NCBI GenBank assembly: GCA_002299675.1
Contig: DBOW01000013.1
Location: 1 to 5,409 of the forward strand
Direction: 5' to 3'
Origin: Solobacterium sp. UBA636
GTDB lineage: Bacteria > Bacillota_I > Bacilli_A > Erysipelotrichales > Erysipelotrichaceae
Length of the DNA: 5,409 bases
Shown: positions 1-4,586 of the stretch, one piece after another
Layout of the letters: each line of letters begins with the position of its first letter
Position numbering within the stretch: position 1 is the stretch's first letter
The notes under the pieces: model-generated
The model's input: only the letters and a program-made list of their open reading frames with translations
The model's database searches: none
Told to the model about the DNA's origin: nothing
Made by a program: the position numbers and the translations under genes

Positions 1-318
1 CTCACCAAGAGCCGCACGCACAGATGGCGAAGTAGACACAATTACCACCTTCTCAGGATCGGCAATAGCCTCCGCAACCTTGAAGAACTCATTCTTCTCA
101 GTAATAGAATCTACTGGACAGACATTGGCACACTGACCACAGTTGATACAGACAGCCTTCCCTCCAGTTTCCTCAAAAGTATATGTACCATGAACACCAA
201 TATCCTCAGTACATACATTCTTACACATACCACATCTGATACAAAGATCTTCATCACGCTGAATACTTACATTATCAAGTTCGATTGGTACTCTAACACT
301 TAAAGGCAGATGACTCAT
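1..318 (-). CDS. [FeFe] hydrogenase, N-terminal part (cut by window edge)
   Basis: Only the first 106 residues are present and the gene runs off the left edge. Translation from the ATG at 318 shows two 4Fe-4S cluster motifs: C26-x2-C29-x2-C32-x3-C36 and C57-x2-C60-x2-C63-x3-C67-P. At about residues 95-106 follows STSPSVRAALGE, the counterpart of the APAVR-type segment that opens the H-cluster domain of iron-only hydrogenases. The family reduces protons or oxidises H2 in the cytoplasm, with the ferredoxin-like domain relaying electrons to the H-cluster. The start is supported by GGGAGG nine bases upstream. In the first motif the proline usually following the last cysteine is threonine, and TSPSVR replaces APAVR, so this may be a divergent hydrogenase subgroup. 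The catalytic TSCCP-type motifs lie outside the window, so the subgroup and activity cannot be judged. A ferredoxin-like relative without a working H-cluster remains possible. Confidence 0.85.
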   Translation of the reverse strand, partial: MSHLPLSVRVPIELDNVSIQRDEDLCIRCGMCKNVCTEDIGVHGTYTFEETGGKAVCINCGQCANVCPVDSITEKNEFFKVAEAIADPEKVVIVSTSPSVRAALGE

Positions 319-327
319 AACATTATT

Positions 328-333
328 CCTCCC
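328..333 (-). promoter_or_regulatory. Ribosome binding site of the hydrogenase
   Basis: On the minus strand this reads GGGAGG, nine bases before the ATG at 318. It fixes that start codon. Confidence 0.8.
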
Positions 334-355
334 GTTATAGTAATTTCCTGTCTTT

Positions 356-399
356 ATTATAATACCGCATATTATAATTATTCTAAGTATTTTAAGAAT
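356..399 (-). promoter_or_regulatory. Candidate promoter region of the hydrogenase
   Basis: The minus strand has two exact TATAAT hexamers, at 376-371 and 361-356. Neither has a good -35 at the usual distance; the region 17 bases upstream of the first falls inside the palindrome at 393-413. Either could be the -10. The distal one would give a 5' UTR of about 45 nt. The choice is not settled by sequence alone. Confidence 0.45.
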
Positions 400-413
400 A
401 ATTATTATTCTTA
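393..413. promoter_or_regulatory. 21-bp perfect palindrome, Fur/PerR-like, upstream of the hydrogenase
   Basis: Bases 393-413 form a perfect palindrome with a single central base. Its core reads GAATAAT-A-ATTATTC on the minus strand, a 7-1-7 layout like Fur and PerR boxes, matching each consensus half at 5 of 7 positions. It overlaps the TAA stop of the Rpn gene and the expected -35 region of the hydrogenase promoter. A second inverted repeat shares one arm (TAATTATTCT at 375-384 with AGAATAATTA at 395-404). No T-run follows on the minus strand, so a terminator is unlikely. An operator is inferred, not shown. Confidence 0.4.
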
Positions 414-1259
414 GTTATGAATACACCGCCTGTTTTCAAACTCCTCTTCACTTAAGCCCAGTTCACTTGCTGCCTGAGAAATACTTAACATTCCTTTTGA
501 TACCAGATCTGAAAAAATATTAAAACCAATCATTCTATTCTCAGCTTCCAGCTTCTCAACTGCTTTCTTTATTTCAGCATCCTTTCGAATTTCCATTTCC
601 CTGGCTTTATCTCTTGCGTACTGTTCAATTATTTCACACATTATATTATGTCCTCCTTTTTCTTCCAACTTGAAATATTCCACTGCTTCCCTGATATTTT
701 CAAGATACATATCACCCGTATCTTTACAAAGAAAATCATGAATATACTTACCAATCAAATCATTTCCCTTATACTCGCCATTAACAAAAATAGTTCTCAA
801 ACCATCACTAAAATTATCTTGAGTATCCCTGACATTATTATCAATCTCATATACAGCCTTTCCATGACCATATATATCTTTCTCTGTAAAAAACACAATA
901 ATACCATCAGGAAGCATTGAATAATCATATCCCTGAAGCAAAGAATGACTGTCACACTTACATTTATACCAGCGTGTTCTCTTGTTCACATCCTTGAAAT
1001 GCGATGTCTGAGCTTCAAAATCAATAAATATCCCTTCTTCTGTTGTAACACAGAAATCCATGATTGCCGACTTATATGGCGGTAAGGATGGTAACTTTGC
1101 CTGTATTTCAGACCTGATGAATTCCATAGAATTATCATCCAGTATAAGTCTTAAAAACTCCTCAAGTATTTCTGGCCTGTATCTTCCAATCATACTGAAC
1201 ATCAAATCATCGATAGGTCTAAGCTTCGCTACCACCTCTGAGGCACTTCTATCTGCCAT
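411..1259 (-). CDS. Rpn family recombination-promoting nuclease / PD-(D/E)XK putative transposase
   Basis: A complete 282-residue protein from the ATG at 1259. It starts almost directly with the family signature LRPIDDLMF (residues 13-21). The PD-(D/E)XK core is visible as D68 in IMDFCV and E82-x-Q84 in IDFEAQ, followed by the basic KRTRWY stretch (93-98) and a long middle domain with IIVFF. The C-terminal third is charged and probably helical, then ends in ISQAASELGLSEEEF, the usual small helical tail of this family. Members cut DNA or promote RecA-independent recombination; many are multicopy in gut Firmicutes. An upstream GTG at 1346 would add 29 residues but has no ribosome site and would be rich in Phe/Ile coded by AT-rich promoter-like DNA. 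The ATG at 1259 has GAGGTG 13 bases upstream, longer than ideal. The gene lies 92 bases upstream of the hydrogenase with no clear terminator, so read-through is possible. Confidence 0.85.
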   Translation of the reverse strand: MADRSASEVVAKLRPIDDLMFSMIGRYRPEILEEFLRLILDDNSMEFIRSEIQAKLPSLPPYKSAIMDFCVTTEEGIFIDFEAQTSHFKDVNKRTRWYKCKCDSHSLLQGYDYSMLPDGIIVFFTEKDIYGHGKAVYEIDNNVRDTQDNFSDGLRTIFVNGEYKGNDLIGKYIHDFLCKDTGDMYLENIREAVEYFKLEEKGGHNIMCEIIEQYARDKAREMEIRKDAEIKKAVEKLEAENRMIGFNIFSDLVSKGMLSISQAASELGLSEEEFENRRCIHN

Positions 1260-1387
1260 TATTATTTTACTACACCTCGCTTTCGTATATGAGAACTTTT
1301 TGTTCCCTATTATTGTTATTGTCAAAAAAAAATAAAAATTCCTCACTTTTTTTCTAAAAACCGCAAAAAACTTTTGATTATTTTGAC

Positions 1388-1417
1388 ATTATTACCATTT
1401 GTAAAAATACTTTTCAA
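1388..1417 (-). promoter_or_regulatory. Candidate sigma-70-type promoter of the Rpn gene
   Basis: The minus strand has TTGAAA (1417-1412), an 18-base spacer and AATAAT (1393-1388). Each hexamer matches 5 of 6 consensus positions. Transcription would begin near 1381 and give a 5' UTR of about 120 nt before the ATG at 1259. A perfect TTGACA at 1325-1320 has no -10 at a suitable distance. Confidence 0.5.
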
Positions 1418-1570
1418 CAATTTTTATTTAAATAGAGCTACCACTTTTAACTTTAAAAATATTCAAAGTCACTCTATCTAATATAATTTGGCAGTGTAGA
1501 AATTAACATTAATATAAATAAACATTAACGTGCCTGAATGCAGATTCAAACGCTGGCAGATAACTTAAAA

Positions 1571-1598
1571 AAGAGAACTGGCTCAGAACAGTTCTCTT
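1571..1598 (-). terminator. Intrinsic terminator of the small RNA unit
   Basis: A perfect 10-bp stem, AAGAGAACTG with CAGTTCTCTT, has an 8-base loop (1581-1588). On the minus strand the stem runs into six consecutive T bases (1572-1567). It would stop transcripts from the RNA unit and any read-through from the AlbA_2 gene. The plus-strand side has no comparable T-run. Confidence 0.8.
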
Positions 1599-1638
1599 AA
1601 AATTTCTTGTCCATTGGTTTACTCGCTTTATCGGTCAT
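1597..1638 (-). CDS. Possible 13-residue tiny ORF at the end of the RNA unit
   Basis: ATG at 1638 gives MTDKASKPMDKKF, with its TAA overlapping the base of the terminator stem. There is no well-spaced Shine-Dalgarno, and the start lies in the pseudoknot region. The same frame is open without a start codon back to a TGA at 1719-1717 (39 codons), and it is the -1 frame of MKEVLLLSR. It is a weak call, more useful as a clue to frameshifting or to a decayed longer gene. Confidence 0.25.
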   Translation of the reverse strand: MTDKASKPMDKKF

Positions 1639-1670
1639 ACTCTTGCAGATTACCGATATGTTTCTGCAAG
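1629..1670 (-). other. Potential H-type RNA pseudoknot
   Basis: Stem 1 pairs 1663-1670 with 1642-1649 (CTTGCAGA with TCTGCAAG, 8 bp). Stem 2 pairs 1652-1658 with 1629-1635 (TATCGGT with ACCGATA, 7 bp). The arms alternate S1-S2-S1'-S2', with connecting loops of 4, 2 and 6 bases in transcript order, which is sterically plausible. If they do not coexist, they are mutually exclusive hairpins. The structure begins three bases after the stop of MKEVLLLSR. Confidence 0.45.
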
Positions 1671-1673
1671 GCT

Positions 1674-1703
1674 TTACCTTGATAAAAGTAGAACCTCTTT
1701 CAT
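1674..1703 (-). CDS. Tiny ORF MKEVLLLSR (leader-peptide-like)
   Basis: A nine-codon ORF from the ATG at 1703 to TAA at 1674, with GAGG eleven bases upstream. Its start region is an imperfect copy of that of MKEILLEIH. The pseudoknot follows at once, so a ribosome on this ORF would change downstream folding. Function is unknown. The resemblance to leader peptides rests on size, Shine-Dalgarno and context only. Confidence 0.4.
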   Translation of the reverse strand: MKEVLLLSR

Positions 1704-1722
1704 AACTTATAAGACCTCATTT
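1687..1722 (-). repeat. Imperfect direct repeat, downstream copy (of 1790-1819)
   Basis: The two copies match at 26 of 30 aligned bases, plus a 5-base insertion (aactt on the plus strand) next to the start codon here. Each covers a Shine-Dalgarno, an ATG and the first codons of a tiny ORF. Confidence 0.65.
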
Positions 1723-1744
1723 TTTCTTATTGATTTAAATGTAC

Positions 1745-1775
1745 TCTCATCTGACATCAATAAGATCAGATGAGA
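1745..1775 (-). other. 10-bp hairpin between the two tiny ORFs
   Basis: TCTCATCTGA (1775-1766) pairs perfectly with TCAGATGAGA (1754-1745) across an 11-base loop. There is no T-run, so it is not a terminator. Its 5' arm shares bases 1773-1775 with the TAGATCT segment that can pair back across the first tiny ORF. Confidence 0.6.
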
Positions 1776-1776
1776 T

Positions 1777-1806
1777 CTAGTGAATTTCGAGTAGAATCTC
1801 CTTCAT
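1777..1806 (-). CDS. Tiny ORF MKEILLEIH (leader-peptide-like)
   Basis: A nine-codon ORF from the ATG at 1806 to TAG at 1777. It is preceded by a near-ideal AAGGAGG Shine-Dalgarno (1819-1813) with a 6-base spacer, among the strongest ribosome sites in the window. That is hard to explain by chance for such a short ORF. The peptide shares MKE-I/V-LL with the downstream ORF. No function is recognised. Confidence 0.5.
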   Translation of the reverse strand: MKEILLEIH

Positions 1807-1819
1807 ATAAGTCCTCCTT
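1790..1819 (-). repeat. Imperfect direct repeat, upstream copy (of 1687-1722)
   Basis: This is the partner of the downstream copy. It includes AAGGAGG, the ATG of MKEILLEIH and its first five codons. The separation of the copies is about 100 bases. Confidence 0.65.
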
Positions 1820-1841
1820 AGATCTGCACACTTTGATCTAA
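1818..1841 (-). promoter_or_regulatory. Hairpin abutting the first Shine-Dalgarno
   Basis: TTAGATC (1841-1835) pairs with GATCTAA (1824-1818) across a 10-base loop. The last two paired bases are the AA of AAGGAGG, so the stem touches the ribosome site. The same arm, read as AGATCTA (1825-1819), can instead pair with TAGATCT (1779-1773) beyond the tiny ORF. Confidence 0.4.
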
Positions 1842-1956
1842 ACGTAAACCTTTACTTCTTTTACACCTTTAATATACCCCATATATCAAGATATAAACAG
1901 TCTATAAATACAAAAATATTTAAGGTATAATTAATATGTTGAGTGTTACCATATAA

Positions 1957-3286
1957 TCATTGCTTTCTTACTTCCCAGTGGCCGTTTTTATTTGAGCCGA
2001 CTCTAATAATTATTCCTTTTTTGGTTAGTGATGAAATTATTCTCTGAACAGTTCTTGCGCTTTTACCAGTTCTCAGTGAAATCTCATTTTTAGTTATGGC
2101 TGCATTGTTGTAGATAAGATTAAAAACAACCTGTTCCATTTCGCTCAGATTTTCAGCTATATGGACATTTATCTGGCCATTTGTCCTGTTAAACACAAAG
2201 AAAAATCCATATGCTTCTTTTCTGAAACTCCAGTTCGCATTGTTCTGAAGACATATATCGTTAACTCTTTGAAATCCGGTTCCTGATTTTTCTACATCTC
2301 TGCTTCTAAAAAAGATATCCAATATAAGCCTGTTTCTTTTATATGACGGAAGATTGCGCGAGATAAAATCGTAAGGTGTCAGTTCATCAGGAAAAGTTCC
2401 AGGATTATATATTTCAATTTTCCCTGGATGAATGCCAATTTCAATTTCAGGAACCGTTTCATAATCTGCGTGTGCAAATGCATTCACTATTATTTCTCTT
2501 AGTGCGCTCTCTGGGATCTCTGGTATCTCTTTCCTTTTTCTGCCACTTATTTCACTTCTCCAGTTAATATGATTTTTCACATATTCCAGAGCAATATCTA
2601 CCAGCTTATAAATATTTCCCTCAACAAGTTTAAGGTCTGTGAAAGTAATCTTATCATCTGTAGCATATGTCGCGAGTTTTAAACCTATTCTGGCATCTTT
2701 ACCAAAAAGGACATAACCACCATTATTTATAAAACCATCCTGTATAATTCCTAAAACAGCCAGCAATTTTTCCTTATTATATTCACCCATAGTTAAGCGT
2801 CCACAGGAACTTGCTGAAAGAAAGAAATCATTAAGTGCTTCATCATCAAGATCTTCTGCTGTATAACCGGTTAATTCCTCTTCCCATTTTGATGAATAAT
2901 CAATATTTTTAATTAAACGTTTAAGTTCGTCTGGAGACATCATTCTGTTCTTTGTACCTGTTCTGATTAAGTATCTACCATTAACTGAATATGATCTATT
3001 GTGACCAGAAAAAGACACCTTTACAATATCCTTTTCATCCAATGTAAGCAGCTCTATTGTTGGCACAATTCTTGGCTCTATGGTTTCATTAATCAATCTG
3101 GAAATATCCTTTTTGGTGGAATCACTAACCTGTTGCCCATTAACATATCCCGAATCATTTACGCCAAAATATACCGTGCCTCTGCAGTGCTTATTCAGTA
3201 TAGCCGCAATGGCTTCCATTGCATCATTTTTTTTCGCCTGTTGTACGCTTAAATTCTACAGTTTCGCTTTCAGAGCCTATTATCAT
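1957..3286 (-). pseudogene. AlbA_2 (Schlafen-type) ATP-binding transcriptional regulator, split by an A8 frameshift
   Basis: The main frame (3219-1957, 420 residues from MEAIAA) has three parts. The rest of an AlbA_2 domain is at about 1-105 (ILNKH..GTVYFGV, YLIRTGT). A HATPase_c_4 GHKL-type region is at about 235-325 (REIIVNAFAHADY 241-253, EIYNPGTFP, KSGTGFQRV 311-319). A winged helix is at about 358-418 (TKNEISLRTGKSARTVQRI). The missing start of AlbA_2 is just upstream in another frame: from the ATG at 3286, MIIGSESETVEFKRTTGEKK ends at TGA (3226-3224). Removing one A from the A8 run at 3227-3234 joins them as ...TTGEKNDAMEAIAA..., 442 residues, the expected family layout. It may be a recent pseudogene, a phase-variable gene, one rescued by slippage at the A-run, or a sequencing error. 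Relatives are DNA-binding, ATP-binding regulators; some Schlafen-type proteins act in defence. It lies downstream of the phosphoesterase but has its own promoter and operator. Confidence 0.8.
3227..3234 (-). other. A8 homopolymer that breaks the reading frame
   Basis: Eight A bases on the coding strand end the upstream frame as GAA AAA AAA TGA. With seven A bases the frame would be continuous through the AlbA_2 domain. Runs of this length are prone to replication and transcription slippage. Confidence 0.85.
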
Positions 3287-3310
3287 AATATAGACATTAA
3301 ATAATGTCTA
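3282..3310 (-). promoter_or_regulatory. Candidate promoter of the AlbA_2 gene inside its operator
   Basis: TAGACA (3310-3305), a 17-base spacer and TATGAT (3287-3282) each match 5 of 6 consensus positions. The -10 overlaps the ATG at 3286, so transcripts from here would start near 3275, downstream of that ATG. Full-length translation would then need a promoter further up, for example TAGACA (3334-3329) with TATAGA (3312-3307). No Shine-Dalgarno precedes either candidate start. Confidence 0.4.
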
Positions 3311-3313
3311 TAT
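3288..3313. promoter_or_regulatory. 26-bp palindromic operator of the AlbA_2 gene
   Basis: Arms of 12 bases (ATATAGACATTA at 3288-3299 and TAATGTCTATAT at 3302-3313) flank a 2-base centre. The palindrome lies between the -35 and -10 boxes and ends one base before the ATG at 3286. Autoregulation by the winged-helix protein is the simplest reading. Confidence 0.6.
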
Positions 3314-3340
3314 AAACCAAATTCATTTTGTCTATATAAA
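3305..3340. repeat. Direct repeat TGTCTATATAAA, third operator half-site
   Basis: TGTCTATATAAA occurs exactly at 3305-3316 and 3329-3340, 24 bases apart. The first copy is also part of the right arm of the palindrome. The second copy ends three bases from the stop of the phosphoesterase. Three half-sites in 53 bases suggest cooperative binding of one regulator. Confidence 0.6.
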
Positions 3341-3343
3341 TTA

Positions 3344-4057
3344 TCAGTTTTCACCAATATAATAATGCCTATTATTATTTAAACAGATACAGGAAAGCCT
3401 GCCGCCATATACCATGCCACAGTCAATATTAATATGATTCTTGTACTCCAGTATTAAAGCCTGCTTATCACTCCTTGTAAGCTGCACTGGCACATGACCG
3501 GTAATATGATAAGTATCCTTAAGATAACACTTATCAAAATCAATATAGCCATAGACAAAACAGCTCTCATCATAATCGCTCAGACTCTTATTCTCATCAT
3601 AAAGCTCATCATTAAAAGTATGTGAAAGAAGATAACTCTTATCATTAACACTGATCAGCTTATAAGTATCAAGCTTAGCTAAATAATCAAGAATCTCATG
3701 CTTCTGATTACTATCCAGATCCATAAACTGCTTAAGAGTAGTACCCCCGCCATTCTCACTTACCCAGGTACTTATTACTTTATATAAATCCATGGAAAGA
3801 TGAGACTTAACTGAAACATCATCAATAGAATTGACTAAGGCAGTCAAAAGAAGAAAAGCATCATTTTCATGATTTCCCTTAAGCAATACAATATTATCCT
3901 TAGACATAACATACTGAAGCAAGGCAATAGGTTCCTCACCTCTGTCTAAAACATCCCCCAGTATATACATGGTATCCTCATCCTTAAAATCAATGGTTTC
4001 CAGAAGACACTTAAATTCCTCGAAACAGCCATGTATATCTGAACATACATATATCAT
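3344..4057 (-). CDS. Metallophosphoesterase (Ser/Thr phosphatase / ApaH-like)
   Basis: A complete 237-residue protein. The dimetal phosphoesterase motifs are in order: SDIHG (6-10), GDVLDRG (34-40), GNHE (61-64), SHTF (145-148, the later metal histidine) and TGHVPVQ (186-192), followed by NIDCGMVYGG (210-219), the usual C-terminal strand. This is the PP1/PP2A-like and diadenosine tetraphosphatase-like class, a cytoplasmic enzyme binding two metal ions. The real substrate (phosphoprotein, Ap4A or another nucleotide) cannot be told from sequence. Length is normal for the bacterial family, and all core metal ligands appear present. The start has no Shine-Dalgarno, but a TATAAT ends seven bases before the ATG, suggesting a leaderless message. 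The gene is upstream of the AlbA_2 regulator on the same strand and divergent from the GG-leader pair. Confidence 0.9.
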   Translation of the reverse strand: MIYVCSDIHGCFEEFKCLLETIDFKDEDTMYILGDVLDRGEEPIALLQYVMSKDNIVLLKGNHENDAFLLLTALVNSIDDVSVKSHLSMDLYKVISTWVSENGGGTTLKQFMDLDSNQKHEILDYLAKLDTYKLISVNDKSYLLSHTFNDELYDENKSLSDYDESCFVYGYIDFDKCYLKDTYHITGHVPVQLTRSDKQALILEYKNHINIDCGMVYGGRLSCICLNNNRHYYIGEN

Positions 4058-4063
4058 AGTTCA

Positions 4064-4093
4064 ATTATAGAATAATGTAACTATTACCATCAA
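4064..4093 (-). promoter_or_regulatory. Candidate leaderless promoter of the metallophosphoesterase
   Basis: The minus strand has TTGATG (4093-4088), an 18-base spacer and a perfect TATAAT (4069-4064), then TGAACT and the ATG. The expected first transcribed base is the A of the ATG at 4057, so the message would lack a 5' UTR. Confidence 0.45.
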
Positions 4094-4174
4094 TATGAAA
4101 ATATTCACAACTGTTTATAAGAAACACATTATACAAAGCCAGTTTACATATTATCCATTCTCTGTAACAGATTC

Positions 4175-4196
4175 TTATTTTTTACGTAAAAAATAA
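4175..4196. promoter_or_regulatory. 22-bp perfect palindrome in the divergent intergenic region
   Basis: The arms meet at TTTACGTAAA with no spacer and have flanking T and A runs. It lies about 27 bases upstream of the candidate -35 of the GG-leader pair and about 80 bases from the phosphoesterase -35. It is a candidate operator. A cruciform or bidirectional terminator is less likely because the stem is almost all A:T. Confidence 0.35.
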
Positions 4197-4222
4197 TAAA
4201 AGTTTACAAGATAATAAAACTG

Positions 4223-4251
4223 TTACCTTTTAAAAAAACTCTGCGTATAAA
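4223..4251 (+). promoter_or_regulatory. Candidate promoter of the GG-leader gene pair
   Basis: TATAAA (4246-4251, 5 of 6) lies 17 bases after TTACCT (4223-4228, 3 of 6). The -35 is poor, which would fit an activator-dependent promoter, but an unrecognised alternative is possible. Confidence 0.35.
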
Positions 4252-4259
4252 ATAATATA

Positions 4260-4265
4260 AAGGAG
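4260..4265 (+). promoter_or_regulatory. Ribosome binding site of the first GG-leader gene
   Basis: AAGGAG lies nine bases before the ATG at 4275 and fixes that start. Confidence 0.8.
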
Positions 4266-4274
4266 TGATTAAAT

Positions 4275-4586
4275 ATGGAACTAAACAAAGAAATGAAACA
4301 GTCAATCATTGACGAAACCACAAAAATTTTCGGCACTCAGCTGCCAGATGAACTGCTGGATGAAATAAGCGGTGGAAGACAACTGAAACCCGAAGAAATG
4401 AAAAGTACACTTGCTCAGATGGACGCAAGAAGAGGCATGGGCCAGGATGTACTTCGATACACACTCGCAGCTGTCCGTCAATATCATATCTACATAGCAT
4501 CTCTGCCAGATGACGCACCAGTGTCACTGTTTGACCCAAAATATTACGATGGTGAGACTTACGACCCTGAAAGAGGCATTAAATGA
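4275..4586 (+). CDS. Double-glycine-leader small protein 1 (bacteriocin/RiPP-precursor-like)
   Basis: A 103-residue protein. Residues 1-34 look like a GG leader: charged and helical, then LPDELLDEISGG, the motif cleaved by C39-peptidase ABC transporters of peptide-export systems. Cleavage after G34 would release a 69-residue core starting RQLKPEE. The core is hydrophilic, has no cysteine and no Gly-zipper, and contains SLPDDAPVSLFDPKYYDG, unlike classical class II bacteriocins or lanthipeptides. Leader and core both resemble the next gene: 19 of 34 leader positions are identical and an I-x-SL...LFD segment is shared. Its TGA overlaps the next ATG (ATGA), so the two are translationally coupled. 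No transporter, immunity or modification gene is visible in the window. It may be a bacteriocin-like, signalling or adhesin-like exported peptide. The export signal is the firm part and function is unknown. Confidence 0.8.
   Translation: MELNKEMKQSIIDETTKIFGTQLPDELLDEISGGRQLKPEEMKSTLAQMDARRGMGQDVLRYTLAAVRQYHIYIASLPDDAPVSLFDPKYYDGETYDPERGIK
4571..4576 (+). promoter_or_regulatory. Ribosome binding site of the second GG-leader gene
   Basis: AAGAGG inside the end of the first gene lies six bases before the ATG at 4583, and it supports the ATGA-overlap start. Confidence 0.7.

Larger units (their letters stand above)
1567..1864 (-). ncRNA. Candidate structured leader or small RNA with tandem tiny ORFs and an intrinsic terminator
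   Basis: Read on the minus strand, this stretch holds in order: a TATATT -10-like box just upstream, a 7-bp hairpin abutting an AAGGAGG Shine-Dalgarno, tiny ORF MKEILLEIH, a 10-bp hairpin (1766-1775 with 1745-1754), a second Shine-Dalgarno and tiny ORF MKEVLLLSR. Two interleaved stems that can form an H-type pseudoknot follow (1629-1670), then an intrinsic terminator. This order resembles translation-sensing attenuators such as those ahead of antibiotic-resistance or biosynthetic genes. However, the next gene downstream (Rpn) has its own promoter, so a free small RNA is equally possible. I do not recognise it as tmRNA, RNase P RNA, a T-box or a common riboswitch. The 5' end is a guess because the -35 is weak. 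It could also be a repeated mobile fragment. Confidence 0.5.
1260..1956. other. Long gene-poor spacer between the Rpn gene and the AlbA_2 regulator
   Basis: No conventional ORF is found here on either strand. From right to left it holds an AT-rich stretch after the regulator stop, the structured minus-strand RNA unit (about 1567-1864), a featureless stretch at 1418-1566, the Rpn promoter and the Rpn 5' UTR. The UTR includes a small dyad, GAAC-AAAAA-GTTC on the minus strand, at about 1293-1305. Confidence 0.7.

Noticed and set aside
393..413. Terminator of the Rpn gene
   Set aside because: The stem is almost all A:T and no T-run follows on the minus strand.
1260..1346. N-terminal extension of the Rpn protein from a GTG at 1346
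   Set aside because: It has no ribosome site, the added residues look like translated AT-rich UTR, and the family normally begins close to the LRPIDD motif.
411..1346. Insertion sequence ends around the Rpn 'transposase'
   Set aside because: No flanking inverted repeats or target-site duplication is visible; Rpn family genes are usually not bounded by IS ends.
1567..1864. tmRNA, RNase P RNA, T-box or known riboswitch
   Set aside because: None of the conserved core sequences of these RNAs is visible, and there is no CCA-type acceptor end or T-box sequence.
2376..3304. Plus-strand ORFs opposite the AlbA_2 gene
   Set aside because: They are antisense shadows of a clearly recognisable protein and lack ribosome sites.
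4109..4224. Two AACTGTT elements (4109-4115 and 4218-4224) as LytTR/AgrA-type bacteriocin promoter repeats
   Set aside because: They are about 109 bases apart, whereas such repeats normally lie about 21-23 bases apart, and both are short AT-rich matches.
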